Source of the DNA: Cyanobacteria bacterium PR.3.49 | Lineage (GTDB): Bacteria; Cyanobacteriota; Vampirovibrionia; Obscuribacterales; Obscuribacteraceae | Direction of reading: 5' to 3' | Length of the DNA: 35,640 bases | Assembly: GCA_013997645.1 (NCBI GenBank) | Contig: PNKB01000033.1 | Span: 1 to 35,640 of the forward strand | Part shown: piece by piece, positions 8,903 through 18,325 of the stretch | Layout: every line of letters begins with the position of its first letter | How positions within the stretch are numbered: the stretch's first letter is position 1 | Translations under genes and position numbers: made by a program | The notes under the pieces: model-generated | What the model was told of the DNA's origin: nothing | The model's input: only the letters and a program-made list of their open reading frames with translations | Databases searched by the model: none

Positions 8903-9930
8903 AAGCTGCCGTAATCCGTAGTTTTGGTGGACCTGAGGTCTTAAAAGTTGAAGAAGTGCCGACACCGGAGCCCGGCCCTGGTGAGGTGCTTGTGAAAGTC
9001 TTGGGCGCTCTCGTCAATCGCCTCGATCATTACATTCGTCAAGGAGACATTACCACCGAACTCACATTCCCTCATGTATTGGGACTGGATGCGGTCGGCG
9101 AAGTTGCGGCGTTGGGTGCGGACGTCGGGCAGTTTCAACTTGGACAGAGAGTGTTTGCCATGCCGGGATATCCAGCCGATGCAAAGGAATTTGGGATACG
9201 ACCGACAACCATTGCCCCGAGTTATTCTATGCGCGGTTTGCAACTGCCAGGAAGCTATGCGCAATATATAGTAATTCCGCAGGAATTTGTTTTACCTGAC
9301 ACGACCGGACTGCCGATCGAAGAAGCTGCTTCATTACCTGTGCCGTTTCTCACTGCACTGAATGCGGTGCAAATCGTCGGTGAAGTGAAGGAAGGAGATT
9401 TCGTTCTTGTTCATGCAGGCGGTTCTGCCACCGGACTGATGAGCATTCAGATTGCCCGCACGCTTGGCGCTCGCGTTGCCACCACCGTTCGAACCAGCGA
9501 GTCCGCAAAGGTAGCAGAGTCCGCCGGCGCCGAATTGGTAATCAACACGCGAGAGTCTGATTTCGCAGAAGCTATTTCCAAATGGACCAGCGGACGCGGT
9601 GTAGATGTTGCGATTGACAGTCTTGGTGGAGACAGCTTCGAGAAAACAATCAATGCTGTGAAGGTACGCGGCATAATTGTGGCGATGGGATTTATGTCCG
9701 GCACCGAAGTGAAGTTCGATATCAGAAACTTTTTTTTCGGGCTAAAACAAATCCGTGGATCTCTCACTGCTGATATCGAAGACTTTGCACTATGGCTTGA
9801 TCGAATTCGGGACGGGGAAGTCAAGGCTATTGTCGATTGCGCCCTTCCGCTCGACCAGGCGTCCAAAGCACATGAGCTTGTCTCTCAAAATATCGCCAAA
9901 GGTGGAGTGGTTCTGCTACCTTGGGGGTAG
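8899..9930 (+). CDS. Zinc-independent MDR-family NADPH:quinone oxidoreductase-like protein
   Basis: A 343-residue medium-chain dehydrogenase/reductase. It begins with the typical MKAAVIRSFGGPEVLKVEEV strand and has a GroES-like fold to about residue 125. A Rossmann domain follows with VHAGGSATGLMSIQIARTLGA. The zinc-alcohol dehydrogenase ligands are absent (GLDAVGEV instead of GHE), placing it with quinone oxidoreductase/crotonase-like reductases that use NAD(P)H. ATG overlaps the fdhD stop (ATGA at 8899-8902), so it belongs to the same transcript. A role accepting or recycling electrons from formate oxidation is possible but is only inferred from position. An enal or enone detoxifying role would look the same in sequence. 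Confidence 0.9.
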   Translation: MKAAVIRSFGGPEVLKVEEVPTPEPGPGEVLVKVLGALVNRLDHYIRQGDITTELTFPHVLGLDAVGEVAALGADVGQFQLGQRVFAMPGYPADAKEFGIRPTTIAPSYSMRGLQLPGSYAQYIVIPQEFVLPDTTGLPIEEAASLPVPFLTALNAVQIVGEVKEGDFVLVHAGGSATGLMSIQIARTLGARVATTVRTSESAKVAESAGAELVINTRESDFAEAISKWTSGRGVDVAIDSLGGDSFEKTINAVKVRGIIVAMGFMSGTEVKFDIRNFFFGLKQIRGSLTADIEDFALWLDRIRDGEVKAIVDCALPLDQASKAHELVSQNIAKGGVVLLPWG

Positions 9931-9948
9931 CAATCAGCAGGTGAGCGT

Positions 9949-11058
9949 GTGAACACACTTCTGGAACTTCTGGAAATTCAACTGCCAATCATTCAGGCGC
10001 CGATGGCAGGAGTGTCCACTCCGGCGATGGCGGCAGCCGTTTCCAACGCGGGTGGATTAGGCTCGATTGGCGTCGGCGCTGCTGGTGCCGAAGGTGGCGG
10101 TGAAATGATCCGCGCGACTCAGGCACTCACCACCAATTCTTTCAACGTAAATGTGTTTTGCCACACACCCGCTACTGCAAACGCAGAGCGTGAGGCGGCG
10201 TGGATCTCAACATTGACTCCCTACTTCGAAAAGCATCACGCGCAACCGCCGACAAAGTTGCAAGAGATATACAAGAGTTTCAATGATGACGATCGGTTGC
10301 TAGAGATTCTTTTAGAACTTCGTCCGAAAGTCGTCAGCTTCCATTTCGGTTTGCCGTCAGCTGACAAAATCAGACGACTGAAGGAAGCTGGCGTAGTGCT
10401 TTTCGCCAGCGCAACTAACCTGGAAGAAGGTGTTCAAATTGCAAAAGCAGGAATTGACGCCGTGGTGGCTCAGGGATTTGAAGCCGGTGGGCACCGCGGC
10501 ATGTTCGATCCGGGAAAAACGGACAACTGCCTTGGTATGGCAACCTTGACACGTCTTTTGGTGAGCAAACTGGACATTCCGGTCATCGCCGCAGGCGGTA
10601 TTATGGATGGTGCCGGTATAGCGGCGTGCCTTGCTCTGGGCGCACAAGCTGCTCAGCTCGGAACCGCATTCATCGGCTGTCCTGAATCATCTGCTGATAA
10701 GTATTTTAGAGCCGCGCTTCAGTCCGATGCCGCTGCAAATACTGTGATGACCAGATCAATTTCCGGACGCCCAGCTCGTTGTTTGCCGAATTTGTTTACC
10801 GCTATGGGGCAAGAAGTTGACCAATCAACGATACCCGACTATCCAATTGCTTACGATGCTGGAAAAGCTCTCAACTCCGTGGCGAAGGAATCGGGTCAGG
10901 GTGGTTATGGCGCACAGTGGGCAGGACAGGGCGCACCACTGGCGAGAAGTATGCCGGCTGCTGATCTGATCGCTCGGTTGAAAATTGAGATGGAAGCAAC
11001 CTTTTCTGAAAGAAAGGCGAGCATCAAGAGCTTAGATGCCGGTGAAGTGGTCGACTAG
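9949..11058 (+). CDS. Nitronate monooxygenase (2-nitropropane dioxygenase family)
   Basis: A 369-residue FMN-dependent TIM-barrel enzyme of the nitronate monooxygenase family, which oxidises alkyl nitronates such as propionate 3-nitronate. Visible blocks are QAPMAGVSTPAMAAAVSNAG at the N-terminus, QGFEAGGHRG with the catalytic-type histidine, and the phosphate-binding IAAGGIMDGAGIAACLALGA followed by G.AF. The start is GTG at 9949, preceded by an AGGTGAG Shine-Dalgarno at 9939-9945. It is the last gene of the same-strand run from 4502. Its link to oxalate or formate is not obvious; it may simply be a detoxification gene on the same transcript. Its stop overlaps the stop of the convergent gene by four bases (CTAG). 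Confidence 0.92.
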   Translation: MNTLLELLEIQLPIIQAPMAGVSTPAMAAAVSNAGGLGSIGVGAAGAEGGGEMIRATQALTTNSFNVNVFCHTPATANAEREAAWISTLTPYFEKHHAQPPTKLQEIYKSFNDDDRLLEILLELRPKVVSFHFGLPSADKIRRLKEAGVVLFASATNLEEGVQIAKAGIDAVVAQGFEAGGHRGMFDPGKTDNCLGMATLTRLLVSKLDIPVIAAGGIMDGAGIAACLALGAQAAQLGTAFIGCPESSADKYFRAALQSDAAANTVMTRSISGRPARCLPNLFTAMGQEVDQSTIPDYPIAYDAGKALNSVAKESGQGGYGAQWAGQGAPLARSMPAADLIARLKIEMEATFSERKASIKSLDAGEVVD

Positions 11059-11681
11059 ATTCGTCTTACTTTATCTGGTTGTTCGTTTTGGTGGACGCTT
11101 TCCACTTCCACCATTCTTGCTGCGAATTCGGGGAAGTTGAGCATTTTGATGACGCGCCAGTGGTTGTCCGCTTTTTGCATTTGTACGTTGAGTTTTAAGT
11201 CTTTGTCGTGCATTTTGTTGTGAAGCACCACCGTTACTGTTGCAAGATTACCGTCGCTTTTGACGTTCTCTACTTTTCGAAGATCGTTTTGGCTGAGGCA
11301 AAGGCGGCGTTCGACGGCGGCGAGCGACATCATCGAATCATCATTAGCTTGGTTGAAGCTTCCTTTTTCAACCAGCGAGTACAGGTCGTTTTTAAAGCTG
11401 GTGACGTATTGCGGTTTAATGATTCCGGTCATGCCTGCTGCCACCCAGCGACCGATGCTGCCACCACCGAGAACTTCTTTGACTGGATTAGTGAGCATGT
11501 CGTCTACCATCGAGCCGGCAAATTCATCGGCGTCGACAAACTTGTCGAATTTCGCTTTGTCGTGAGCATTGAACGCATCTTTCACCTGGCCAATCGAATA
11601 TTCCGGTGTCGAAGACCAGAGGAAGAATCCGCCGTAGCCAATGCCAGCAAGCAGAGCTAACAAAGCTATTATGCGAAACAT
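11055..11681 (-). CDS. DUF2939-family membrane-anchored protein
   Basis: A 208-residue protein whose N-terminus (a hydrophobic helix at about residues 3-22, then WSSTPEYSIGQVKDAFNAHD..KFDKFVDAD) matches the DUF2939 pattern: one membrane anchor followed by an extracytoplasmic alpha/beta domain. DUF2939 has no established function. The VEKGSF...VERRLCLSQ.DLRKVENV region and the later beta strands fit the usual length. A GGAG lies about ten bases before ATG 11681. The gene is tail-to-tail with the nitronate monooxygenase gene and overlaps it by four bases. The 234 bases upstream contain two AGACGTCT palindromes. Confidence 0.7.
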   Translation of the reverse strand: MFRIIALLALLAGIGYGGFFLWSSTPEYSIGQVKDAFNAHDKAKFDKFVDADEFAGSMVDDMLTNPVKEVLGGGSIGRWVAAGMTGIIKPQYVTSFKNDLYSLVEKGSFNQANDDSMMSLAAVERRLCLSQNDLRKVENVKSDGNLATVTVVLHNKMHDKDLKLNVQMQKADNHWRVIKMLNFPEFAARMVEVESVHQNEQPDKVRRI

Positions 11682-11811
11682 TTGTTTTAAACTCCGAGAT
11701 TGAGGGTTAAACTGACGCTTCCAGCATATATGGAATTAGTAAAGGGATTTCAATAGCCTTTAGTGGCGGGGGAAACCGGTTGCTGTTGCCTTGCAAGGCT
11801 TTTTTCGATTC

Positions 11812-11856
11812 AGACGTCTTCAGTTTGCGAGGCTGAAAAGACTTATGTAGACGTCT
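11812..11856. repeat. Pair of AGACGTCT palindromes
   Basis: The eight-base palindrome AGACGTCT occurs at 11812-11819 and again at 11849-11856, 37 bases apart. Both lie in the non-coding stretch 11682-11915 upstream of the DUF2939 gene and downstream of the CAP gene. Paired palindromes in an upstream region suggest a regulator-binding site, but no regulator or promoter can be assigned. Confidence 0.35.
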
Positions 11857-11915
11857 TTTGGCGGTGTTTCAACAATTGGAGCCTTCCTTAATCAATTTAG
11901 AATAATCCGCCGCCT

Positions 11916-12893
11916 TTAGTAGCAACTCAAGGTCCTGCGTGAAACGATTTCAGCTTTCCCGCCTTTGAATTCCGCGCGCACGTCGACGTAATACAGCCCC
12001 GGTTTCCAGCCCTTCTCCGGTGTCACCACGACGCGGAATTGCTGTTGACCGTTGTAGTCTCGCGTCTCCACTGGCGGTTTTGCCCAGGGGACTGCGAAAA
12101 AGTTTTGCAGGGTTTTAGTTGGATGCTTGTAAGACTCCAGTTTGTCGATTGATTCCGGTGTCATCGGTTGCGGCGCCGGCTCCCAGGAAATTGATACGCA
12201 CTGAACTTTCCAGCCAGGTGCCAGCAGTCCGCCTACATAAAATGGTCGGCTCATGTCGGCCGGCAGCCTGTCGAACTGCCCGTAATTCTCGGTGAATTCC
12301 TGCGTGTTGGCAAAACGGTATTCGGTTCCGTTGGCGGCCAGAGAGAAAGCAATTCCGACTCCATTATGAATGGGATCGAGAATGTTCTTCCGGTGTCCAT
12401 CATTAGGCGGTTTTTCGTTGTAGTAAGCAGACTCTGCTTCTTCGATGTCACTTTTCTTGAACGTTTGCACCGGATGCAGTGCAAACTGTCTGTTCTCATT
12501 TTTGAGCAATTCTTGTGCTTTGTCTGCATCAAACTCGGTATCGCCTTCATACGACCTTGCCGGCCACCAGAAGGCATTTTCAGAAACGTATCCTGTTCCG
12601 CCGCATTGAGTGTAGCGCTGCCACGGCTTTTTGCCGTCCGTGTCATAGTGCCCGCCGTGGTTGTTCAGCACCATATCATCGGTATGAATTTGGCCCGCCT
12701 GGCTCGCTACCGGATCGAGAATCACCGGGGACAATCCGTGCGCCTGCCGGTCGCGATTGATCAGCGTAACCATGTACTCGCGAGCTTGCTGTAGAGATAG
12801 AAAACGTTGCGCGTCATCATCCGCGGCGAGGCTGGGTCCGCCTGTCGCAAACAGGGCTAGAAGCAATAGAAATTGGTTGAAGTGAGGTCGCAT
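11916..12893 (-). CDS. Secreted CAP-domain (SCP/PR-1-like) protein
   Basis: A 325-residue protein with a signal peptide (cleavage near SLAADD, residues 21-25). A CAP (cysteine-rich secretory/antigen 5/PR-1) domain spans about residues 35-200. Seen are AREYMVTLINRDRQAHGL, the histidine pair in NNHGGHYDTDGKKPWQRY, SENAFW, and the signature HRKNILDPIHNGVGIAF. The C-terminal 120 residues appear to be an added beta-rich domain (YYVDVRAEFKGGKAEIV). Bacterial CAP proteins are secreted and mostly of unknown activity; some bind lipid or act as proteases. The start at 12893 is the first methionine and gives a good signal peptide. It is divergent from the large membrane protein gene at 12948, with only 54 bases between them. 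Confidence 0.88.
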   Translation of the reverse strand: MRPHFNQFLLLLALFATGGPSLAADDDAQRFLSLQQAREYMVTLINRDRQAHGLSPVILDPVASQAGQIHTDDMVLNNHGGHYDTDGKKPWQRYTQCGGTGYVSENAFWWPARSYEGDTEFDADKAQELLKNENRQFALHPVQTFKKSDIEEAESAYYNEKPPNDGHRKNILDPIHNGVGIAFSLAANGTEYRFANTQEFTENYGQFDRLPADMSRPFYVGGLLAPGWKVQCVSISWEPAPQPMTPESIDKLESYKHPTKTLQNFFAVPWAKPPVETRDYNGQQQFRVVVTPEKGWKPGLYYVDVRAEFKGGKAEIVSRRTLSCY

Positions 12894-12947
12894 ATGCTCA
12901 TACTCGCCAATAAGCTTATATCATTGATAGGCTGACAACTGTGTGCC

Positions 12948-15900
12948 ATGAATCCATTCCAGGCAATCGCAACCCTTAGAAAGTTCGCCAACTATTTGGT
13001 GGGCATCTTTCCTTTCCTTGCGGTAATCGGCGATTTTGTCTACGCCTTCTTGCGGAAGACGGGTGAATTGCCGCTTCTCAGACCATTGGTCGTCACAGTC
13101 GGGCAGTCAAGTGCCGGGCAGGCAATCTGGAAATTTTTCGAGCGATTTTACTGGCGTGACTATGCCAAGGATCGTATGGAGTTGGGCGCCGCACCTGCCG
13201 AAACGGCACCGGTTTTGCGCTTGATGATTCAGATTAGCGTGCTGCTGAGCCTGGTGATTCCGCTCACGCAAGTGCAGATCGCACCGTTCAATCTTGGCAC
13301 GCTCTCGATTGAAACCTTTTCCGGCTACAAGCACGCGATGGGAAGTTGGCCGATACTCTTGTGGATTTTGTGTTTGCCATGCGCCTGGTCTTCGTTATTG
13401 GTAGGCACCGCCGTCTGCAATCGAGTCGCTTTTACTGCAACCGCAGTTGGTGCTCTTTACTTTTTAGCCAGTTGCATTTTGTATTTGCCACGCAGCTACT
13501 GCAATGCTTTGCTGACATTGCCGATTTTATTTTCTCTGATTTTCAATCTGGCAGTGCTGCCCGAATATGGGCAACGATCGAAGGTAATGAGATTGTTGAC
13601 CGCCATCATTGTCGGAGCTGCTGCCGGATTTCAGTTCACCATATTGACACCGCTGCGCCCCTGGCTAGGAACAGTTCTGCCATTCAATGGTCCGGCAATT
13701 GGTATTGGTGCGGGTTGCACCATCGGCGTTGGCGCAGGTTTGGTTTGCCTTGCTCTGGCAAACAGTTTGCGCCCCGCACAGAAGCGAGAGTCAAAAGATC
13801 CGCCGGTTTCGATTCAAGCCGCTTTTCTATTCAACAGTATTTTGCTCATCGCTTTTCTTTGCGCAACGGCATGGAGAGGCGGACTAGCTCCCTTGGGCGG
13901 CGCGATAATATCGGCGTTGGACCTTAGCAATGCTTATCTCTGGCCGATACTTTATTTTGTCGGAGTCGGCATTGTTCACAAACTGCTGGGCAGCAGCAAA
14001 GTGGTGGCATCTTCAGTTAATGGCATATTGCCGAAATCGCTGGCAACCCCACTATTTTTGCTCGCATTAGTGATCTCGACTATTGCAGCCTGGAGCGACG
14101 ACATCATTAGTGTGTTGTCCTTTCAAACGAGCACAGCAGGACAACAGGCATTTTTAGCTTTCATTCCCTTCTTCAAGTCGGTCAAGTCCGTAATCTGGCA
14201 CGATCCGCTCCTCAGCATGGCTGCGCATTGGATGAAGTGGGTTCTTCTGTGCGAGGTCGGGATTGTTGCTGTACTCGCTTGTCAGAAGCGCTTGAATGCC
14301 GCTGTATTGTCGAGGCTGTTTTTCATCAGCAGTCTGGCGGCGCTGCTCATCTGGGAGTATATCTTTCAGATGTCCTCATTTGCGCGCAGTCCGATTCACT
14401 CGTCTCTTCTGATTTGGCTATTTGCAATCTGGTTGCTCTGGCTGATGCACACAATCGGTTGGAAGCTCAGCATCAATGATTCGCCGATGTGGCCTTCGCG
14501 CGGACGGCTCGCCATATATGGTGGCATTGTCAGTTTGACTATTTTGCAGGTCAACGCGCGCGCAAGTTGCTTCGATTATCGCATCGTCAACGAACTATTT
14601 TTAACTATGTTCCGCGGTGTAATTGATGTCGGGTTGCCGTATTACTTCCTGCTCTGGGCAAATCGACGCATTAAAGAGGCGACTCCGCCGGTCGGTGTAC
14701 TTCTTGGTGCATACTCTGCCGGTGCCCTGACCTCAATGTGTTTTAACGCGATAGATAAGTGTTTTACCAGTGCGGGTTTTTTTGAAACAGTAAAGACTCA
14801 ACTGCAAAATTTCCAAGCAACCGGAAATCTCAGTTTGGATGTAGACGTTTCAGGCTACTGGCTGTTTTTCAAAGCTGCAGTTTTTGTCGCACTTTTGGCA
14901 TTGGTTCGTAAAGTAGCTGCTGCGAAGTGCGCGAAGGCGCAGGACGCATCTCATCCAAATCAGCGCTACCACTGGATGATGTATTTGATGCTTGCATTTG
15001 CCAGCGGCGTAGTGTCATTCTCCTACACATTTGTTGATTTGCCGCTTCCCAACGAATTGCGCGTTGCCTGTGCGCCGTTGCATCAGGAAGTTCTCTTTAA
15101 CTGTAACGTGTTGCATCTCTATTTTGCCTATTGGTTACCAGCGCTGTGGATGTCGGTTGCAGCGCTGAAGCATGACAGGCCAAAGGCGATGCCTTGGGTC
15201 GCCTCTTCTGCAACTTTGCTTGGTGGCATGATGCTTGTCGGGTATGAATATCTGGAAGTATTTTTGCACGCGAGCGGATTGCTTATAAGCACAATGGTGA
15301 TTTTTACTGCCGTGATGGTGGCACTCATTGCCATGGTTTTGCAAATTCTCGAGTCTGGACGAACTAACTTTGACAAACTTAAGGATGAAGACAGTAAACC
15401 TGCTGCAAATGCACTCCTCTCCAACACGTCCAGCGCATTCTTCGCCATGGCGCTTGGGTTTATTTTTGCAGTGGTGACATACTGCTCTCCCGAGCGTAAA
15501 ACGTTTTCTTTCCGCGTGGCACCGACTCTAAAGCACGCTGCACTCTTCGCAAACGATTGGACACTAAAGGAAACCCAGCCCCCGAAAGATCCTTTCCCTG
15601 AGATATCTATATTCACTCGCGCAGCACCATTGGGTGTAAGGCGCATGGAAGTGATGTCTCTGGACTCTGATCCGGAAGGCATCAAGCATTTGATGCAGAA
15701 GTGGATTGATTATCTCCGTCTGAAGGTTTCCAAAGTAGAATCCTGGGATCGTTATCATCCCGGAGCTTATTCGTTTCAGTTTGCTTTAACCACGGGTGAC
15801 GGTGGCACCATGTTTGGTGTGTCAGCATTCGTTCCGCGTGATAACGGAAAAACCGAAGTCTTTACGGCAATCACAGATGCAAAGAGCATAGATCAAACTG

Positions 15901-15953
15901 TTTGGGAAATAGCCCTCTTGGTGCAAAACCTCAAAAGGGCTGCTGCCAATTGA
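12948..15953 (+). CDS. Very large polytopic membrane protein, unknown family
   Basis: A 1001-residue protein I do not recognise. Residues from about 15 to 845 contain roughly twenty hydrophobic segments separated by short loops. The last ~145 residues are soluble and start after a final membrane helix (FFAMALGFIFAVVTYCSP). This tail includes HAALFANDWTLKETQPP, a cluster of charged residues and beta-like strands, and may face the periplasm. The architecture (many helices plus a terminal periplasmic domain) recalls exosortase/EpsI-like or polysaccharide-export proteins, but I cannot see their catalytic motifs. The start ATG 12948 lacks a clear ribosome-binding site. Downstream it is convergent with a Ser/Thr kinase gene eight bases away. 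Confidence 0.75.
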   Translation: MNPFQAIATLRKFANYLVGIFPFLAVIGDFVYAFLRKTGELPLLRPLVVTVGQSSAGQAIWKFFERFYWRDYAKDRMELGAAPAETAPVLRLMIQISVLLSLVIPLTQVQIAPFNLGTLSIETFSGYKHAMGSWPILLWILCLPCAWSSLLVGTAVCNRVAFTATAVGALYFLASCILYLPRSYCNALLTLPILFSLIFNLAVLPEYGQRSKVMRLLTAIIVGAAAGFQFTILTPLRPWLGTVLPFNGPAIGIGAGCTIGVGAGLVCLALANSLRPAQKRESKDPPVSIQAAFLFNSILLIAFLCATAWRGGLAPLGGAIISALDLSNAYLWPILYFVGVGIVHKLLGSSKVVASSVNGILPKSLATPLFLLALVISTIAAWSDDIISVLSFQTSTAGQQAFLAFIPFFKSVKSVIWHDPLLSMAAHWMKWVLLCEVGIVAVLACQKRLNAAVLSRLFFISSLAALLIWEYIFQMSSFARSPIHSSLLIWLFAIWLLWLMHTIGWKLSINDSPMWPSRGRLAIYGGIVSLTILQVNARASCFDYRIVNELFLTMFRGVIDVGLPYYFLLWANRRIKEATPPVGVLLGAYSAGALTSMCFNAIDKCFTSAGFFETVKTQLQNFQATGNLSLDVDVSGYWLFFKAAVFVALLALVRKVAAAKCAKAQDASHPNQRYHWMMYLMLAFASGVVSFSYTFVDLPLPNELRVACAPLHQEVLFNCNVLHLYFAYWLPALWMSVAALKHDRPKAMPWVASSATLLGGMMLVGYEYLEVFLHASGLLISTMVIFTAVMVALIAMVLQILESGRTNFDKLKDEDSKPAANALLSNTSSAFFAMALGFIFAVVTYCSPERKTFSFRVAPTLKHAALFANDWTLKETQPPKDPFPEISIFTRAAPLGVRRMEVMSLDSDPEGIKHLMQKWIDYLRLKVSKVESWDRYHPGAYSFQFALTTGDGGTMFGVSAFVPRDNGKTEVFTAITDAKSIDQTVWEIALLVQNLKRAAAN

Positions 15954-15961
15954 AATTTAGA

Positions 15962-18286
15962 TCAATTGAGATATCCAGGAGAAACGGAACACTTTGGCTT
16001 TAGTCTCGCGAACGCCGCAAGACCATTACGTGTCAAATTCTGGCAGTACCAGATTTCAAGGCTGCTTAAATTGGGAATAGTGGCAATGTCTTTTATGGAA
16101 ACATCGTCTGCTAAAGTGTCTGAAACATGCAGCTCCTCAAGATTTTTAAGCTTAGATAGGGCTTTGAAATCTCGCACCTTGGTGCCGGTCAACCATAACT
16201 TCTCAAGATTTTCCATGCTGCTGATCTGCGAAATGAGTGGGTCGGAAATATTGGTGTCAATTAAACCCAGTCCTTCTAATTGTTGCATTTGCACCAGATA
16301 CTTTGCTGAGCCGTTTGTCAGAGGGCAATTTTCAATATATAACTCTTCAAGAGATTTGAGTCCAACAAAGTGATTGAGGTCTGAATCCTTCAAGGATTTG
16401 ATGTTGTATAGCTCGAGATAATTGAGTTTTGAGAATTGAGAGATTGCCTGCAAATCTGCAGCGCTCAATTCGATTTTCCTCAAGCAAAGGCGAGACAAAT
16501 TCTTGCAATTTCTAAGTTGCACAACAGCACCTTGCGATGCTTTCGTGTCCCACATATTGAGGGTGGAAAGATCCATTTTTCCGAGCGATGCCAACCCACG
16601 ATTTGTAATGGAAGTGCCGCTAATAGACAGCGATTTTAACTTCTTGGCACCAAGCAAATTCTCCAGACCTTTATCGGTGATGGCTGTGTCGCGAATGCTG
16701 AGAGTTTCCAACTCCGGCATTTTACTTAGCGCGAGCAGGGTGGCGTCGTTCGTTTCGGTGTTTTCGAGATTCAGTTCTGTGAGCCCATGAAAATTGGACA
16801 ACTCTGCCAGTGCATCCGGAGGCAAGTTGGTGTTGTTCAAACTCAGTTTTGTAAGCGATTTGAGACCTGCCAGCGGGCGAATTACGTAGCTGCTCACTGC
16901 GGTATTTGATAGATTCAAAGAATGCAAACGAGGAAACTTTTGCAAAAACAAAAGCGTATTTTCGCGAAATGTTTTGCCTGAAAGATCCATGCTCTCCGTG
17001 TATGGAGAAAAGCGATTTAGTGTGTTGGGAGTTACTTCCTCCCCAGCAATTGAAGGTGCAGCTGCCGAACGCGAAGAGCTGCTCTGCTTGCTAAGATCAG
17101 CGGCTTCCTTGAGTGCCTTCGCACTTTCAGCATTCATTTCTTCTGCAACCTGTACGTTTCGTGTTGATACCCCCAGAGCCACCAATCCGAATAACGCAAG
17201 GACGATACCTATTGCCGCCAGAAGTGTCGCTTTTCTAAATTTAATTCGTGACAAGGCACTTGCAGCCTTGCGCTGAAACCCGCTTCCAATTGCGCCGGAT
17301 TGAATGCTTCGCAGTTCGTCTTTTACCTGCGAGATCGTTTGGACCCGGTCTTCCGGCTTTGTGGCTAAAAGCTTCATAACAAGAGTTTCAAAAGCTTCTG
17401 GAAATTTGATGTCGGACCGTACCAGCCGCAAAGGTTTGGGCGTTTCATTTAGGTGTTTGAAAATTGTCTCAAGTATAGTGTCGCCGCGATGTGGCGGTTG
17501 CCCGGTGACTGATTCGTAGAGAATACAGCCGAATGAATAGATGTCTGATCGATGATCAACCTTTTTACCCATGCATTGCTCAGGGCTCATGTAGAGTGGA
17601 CTGCCAATCATTTCGCCAGTCTGCGTCAGATGCTGGTTGCCACCAGCGTCGGAGTCAACTATCTTTGCAATTCCAAAGTCCAAAAGGTGGACGTCGTATC
17701 CTTTTTCTTTTTCCGTAAGCATCACGTTGCTCGATTTTAAATCGCGATGCAAAACATTGTGCGAATGCGCGTGCTCGAGAGCATCCGCAATCGCAATGAA
17801 AATGTCTAGAGCTTCCGAGAGCTCTAGCACACCCTTGTCCCTGAGCATCTCCGCAAGTGTAATTCCTTCGATGAAATCCATCACCATATAAGGCTGTCCC
17901 TGCTCGGAGATGCCGAAATCATGAACCGCAATTACACTAGGATGTTTCAAACTGCTTGCCGCTTTCGCCTCTTGCTGGAAGCGCAACATCGACTGAATAC
18001 TGAGAAGGTGAGAATGCAACATCTTGATGGCGACAATCTTATTGAGCATCTTCTGGCGCGCTTTGTAAATGACGCCCATGCCGCCTGTGCCGATGGTGCC
18101 GATAAAATCGTATGTTTCCGCAAGCGTCTGATCCAGCTCCCTTTGCGAATCAATCAGCGTGCCGTCTTGCGGGCAGATGGATGTTGTTGTCGGAATTTTA
18201 AGATGGCAAGCCGGGCAGGTCCACGTGGCAGTATTTCCTTGCGCACCGCCGGAGGTGATATTGACCGTAGATTCTTGCTCGTCCAA
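15962..18286 (-). CDS. Transmembrane Ser/Thr protein kinase with zinc ribbon and leucine-rich repeats
   Basis: A 774-residue Hanks-type kinase. Residues 24-41 form a short zinc-ribbon-like element (C24, C27, C38; the fourth ligand is not an obvious cysteine). The kinase domain (about 58-330) has glycine loop GTGGMG (66-71), lysine K88 in VAIK, E106, HRDLKSSN (catalytic D182), DFG (203-205) and an MSPEQ activation segment. One membrane helix lies at about 353-373. From about 430 to the end there are ten or so leucine-rich repeats of the L..L.L..T.(I/V) type. These are expected outside the cytoplasm, giving a receptor-kinase layout. The start is TTG at 18286; no internal methionine precedes the glycine loop, so a non-ATG start seems required. 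A related kinase is encoded at 27266-29323. Confidence 0.93.
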   Translation of the reverse strand: MDEQESTVNITSGGAQGNTATWTCPACHLKIPTTTSICPQDGTLIDSQRELDQTLAETYDFIGTIGTGGMGVIYKARQKMLNKIVAIKMLHSHLLSIQSMLRFQQEAKAASSLKHPSVIAVHDFGISEQGQPYMVMDFIEGITLAEMLRDKGVLELSEALDIFIAIADALEHAHSHNVLHRDLKSSNVMLTEKEKGYDVHLLDFGIAKIVDSDAGGNQHLTQTGEMIGSPLYMSPEQCMGKKVDHRSDIYSFGCILYESVTGQPPHRGDTILETIFKHLNETPKPLRLVRSDIKFPEAFETLVMKLLATKPEDRVQTISQVKDELRSIQSGAIGSGFQRKAASALSRIKFRKATLLAAIGIVLALFGLVALGVSTRNVQVAEEMNAESAKALKEAADLSKQSSSSRSAAAPSIAGEEVTPNTLNRFSPYTESMDLSGKTFRENTLLFLQKFPRLHSLNLSNTAVSSYVIRPLAGLKSLTKLSLNNTNLPPDALAELSNFHGLTELNLENTETNDATLLALSKMPELETLSIRDTAITDKGLENLLGAKKLKSLSISGTSITNRGLASLGKMDLSTLNMWDTKASQGAVVQLRNCKNLSRLCLRKIELSAADLQAISQFSKLNYLELYNIKSLKDSDLNHFVGLKSLEELYIENCPLTNGSAKYLVQMQQLEGLGLIDTNISDPLISQISSMENLEKLWLTGTKVRDFKALSKLKNLEELHVSDTLADDVSIKDIATIPNLSSLEIWYCQNLTRNGLAAFARLKPKCSVSPGYLN

Positions 18287-18325
18287 ATTCTCAGTCTCGA
18301 GGCTCTGTGTCCTGTGTTAACCGTG

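Noticed and set aside
11788-11805. GCCTTGCAAGGC followed by six T residues, a possible plus-strand terminator
   Set aside because: A hairpin could form only about four pairs, and no plus-strand gene ends within 700 bases upstream.
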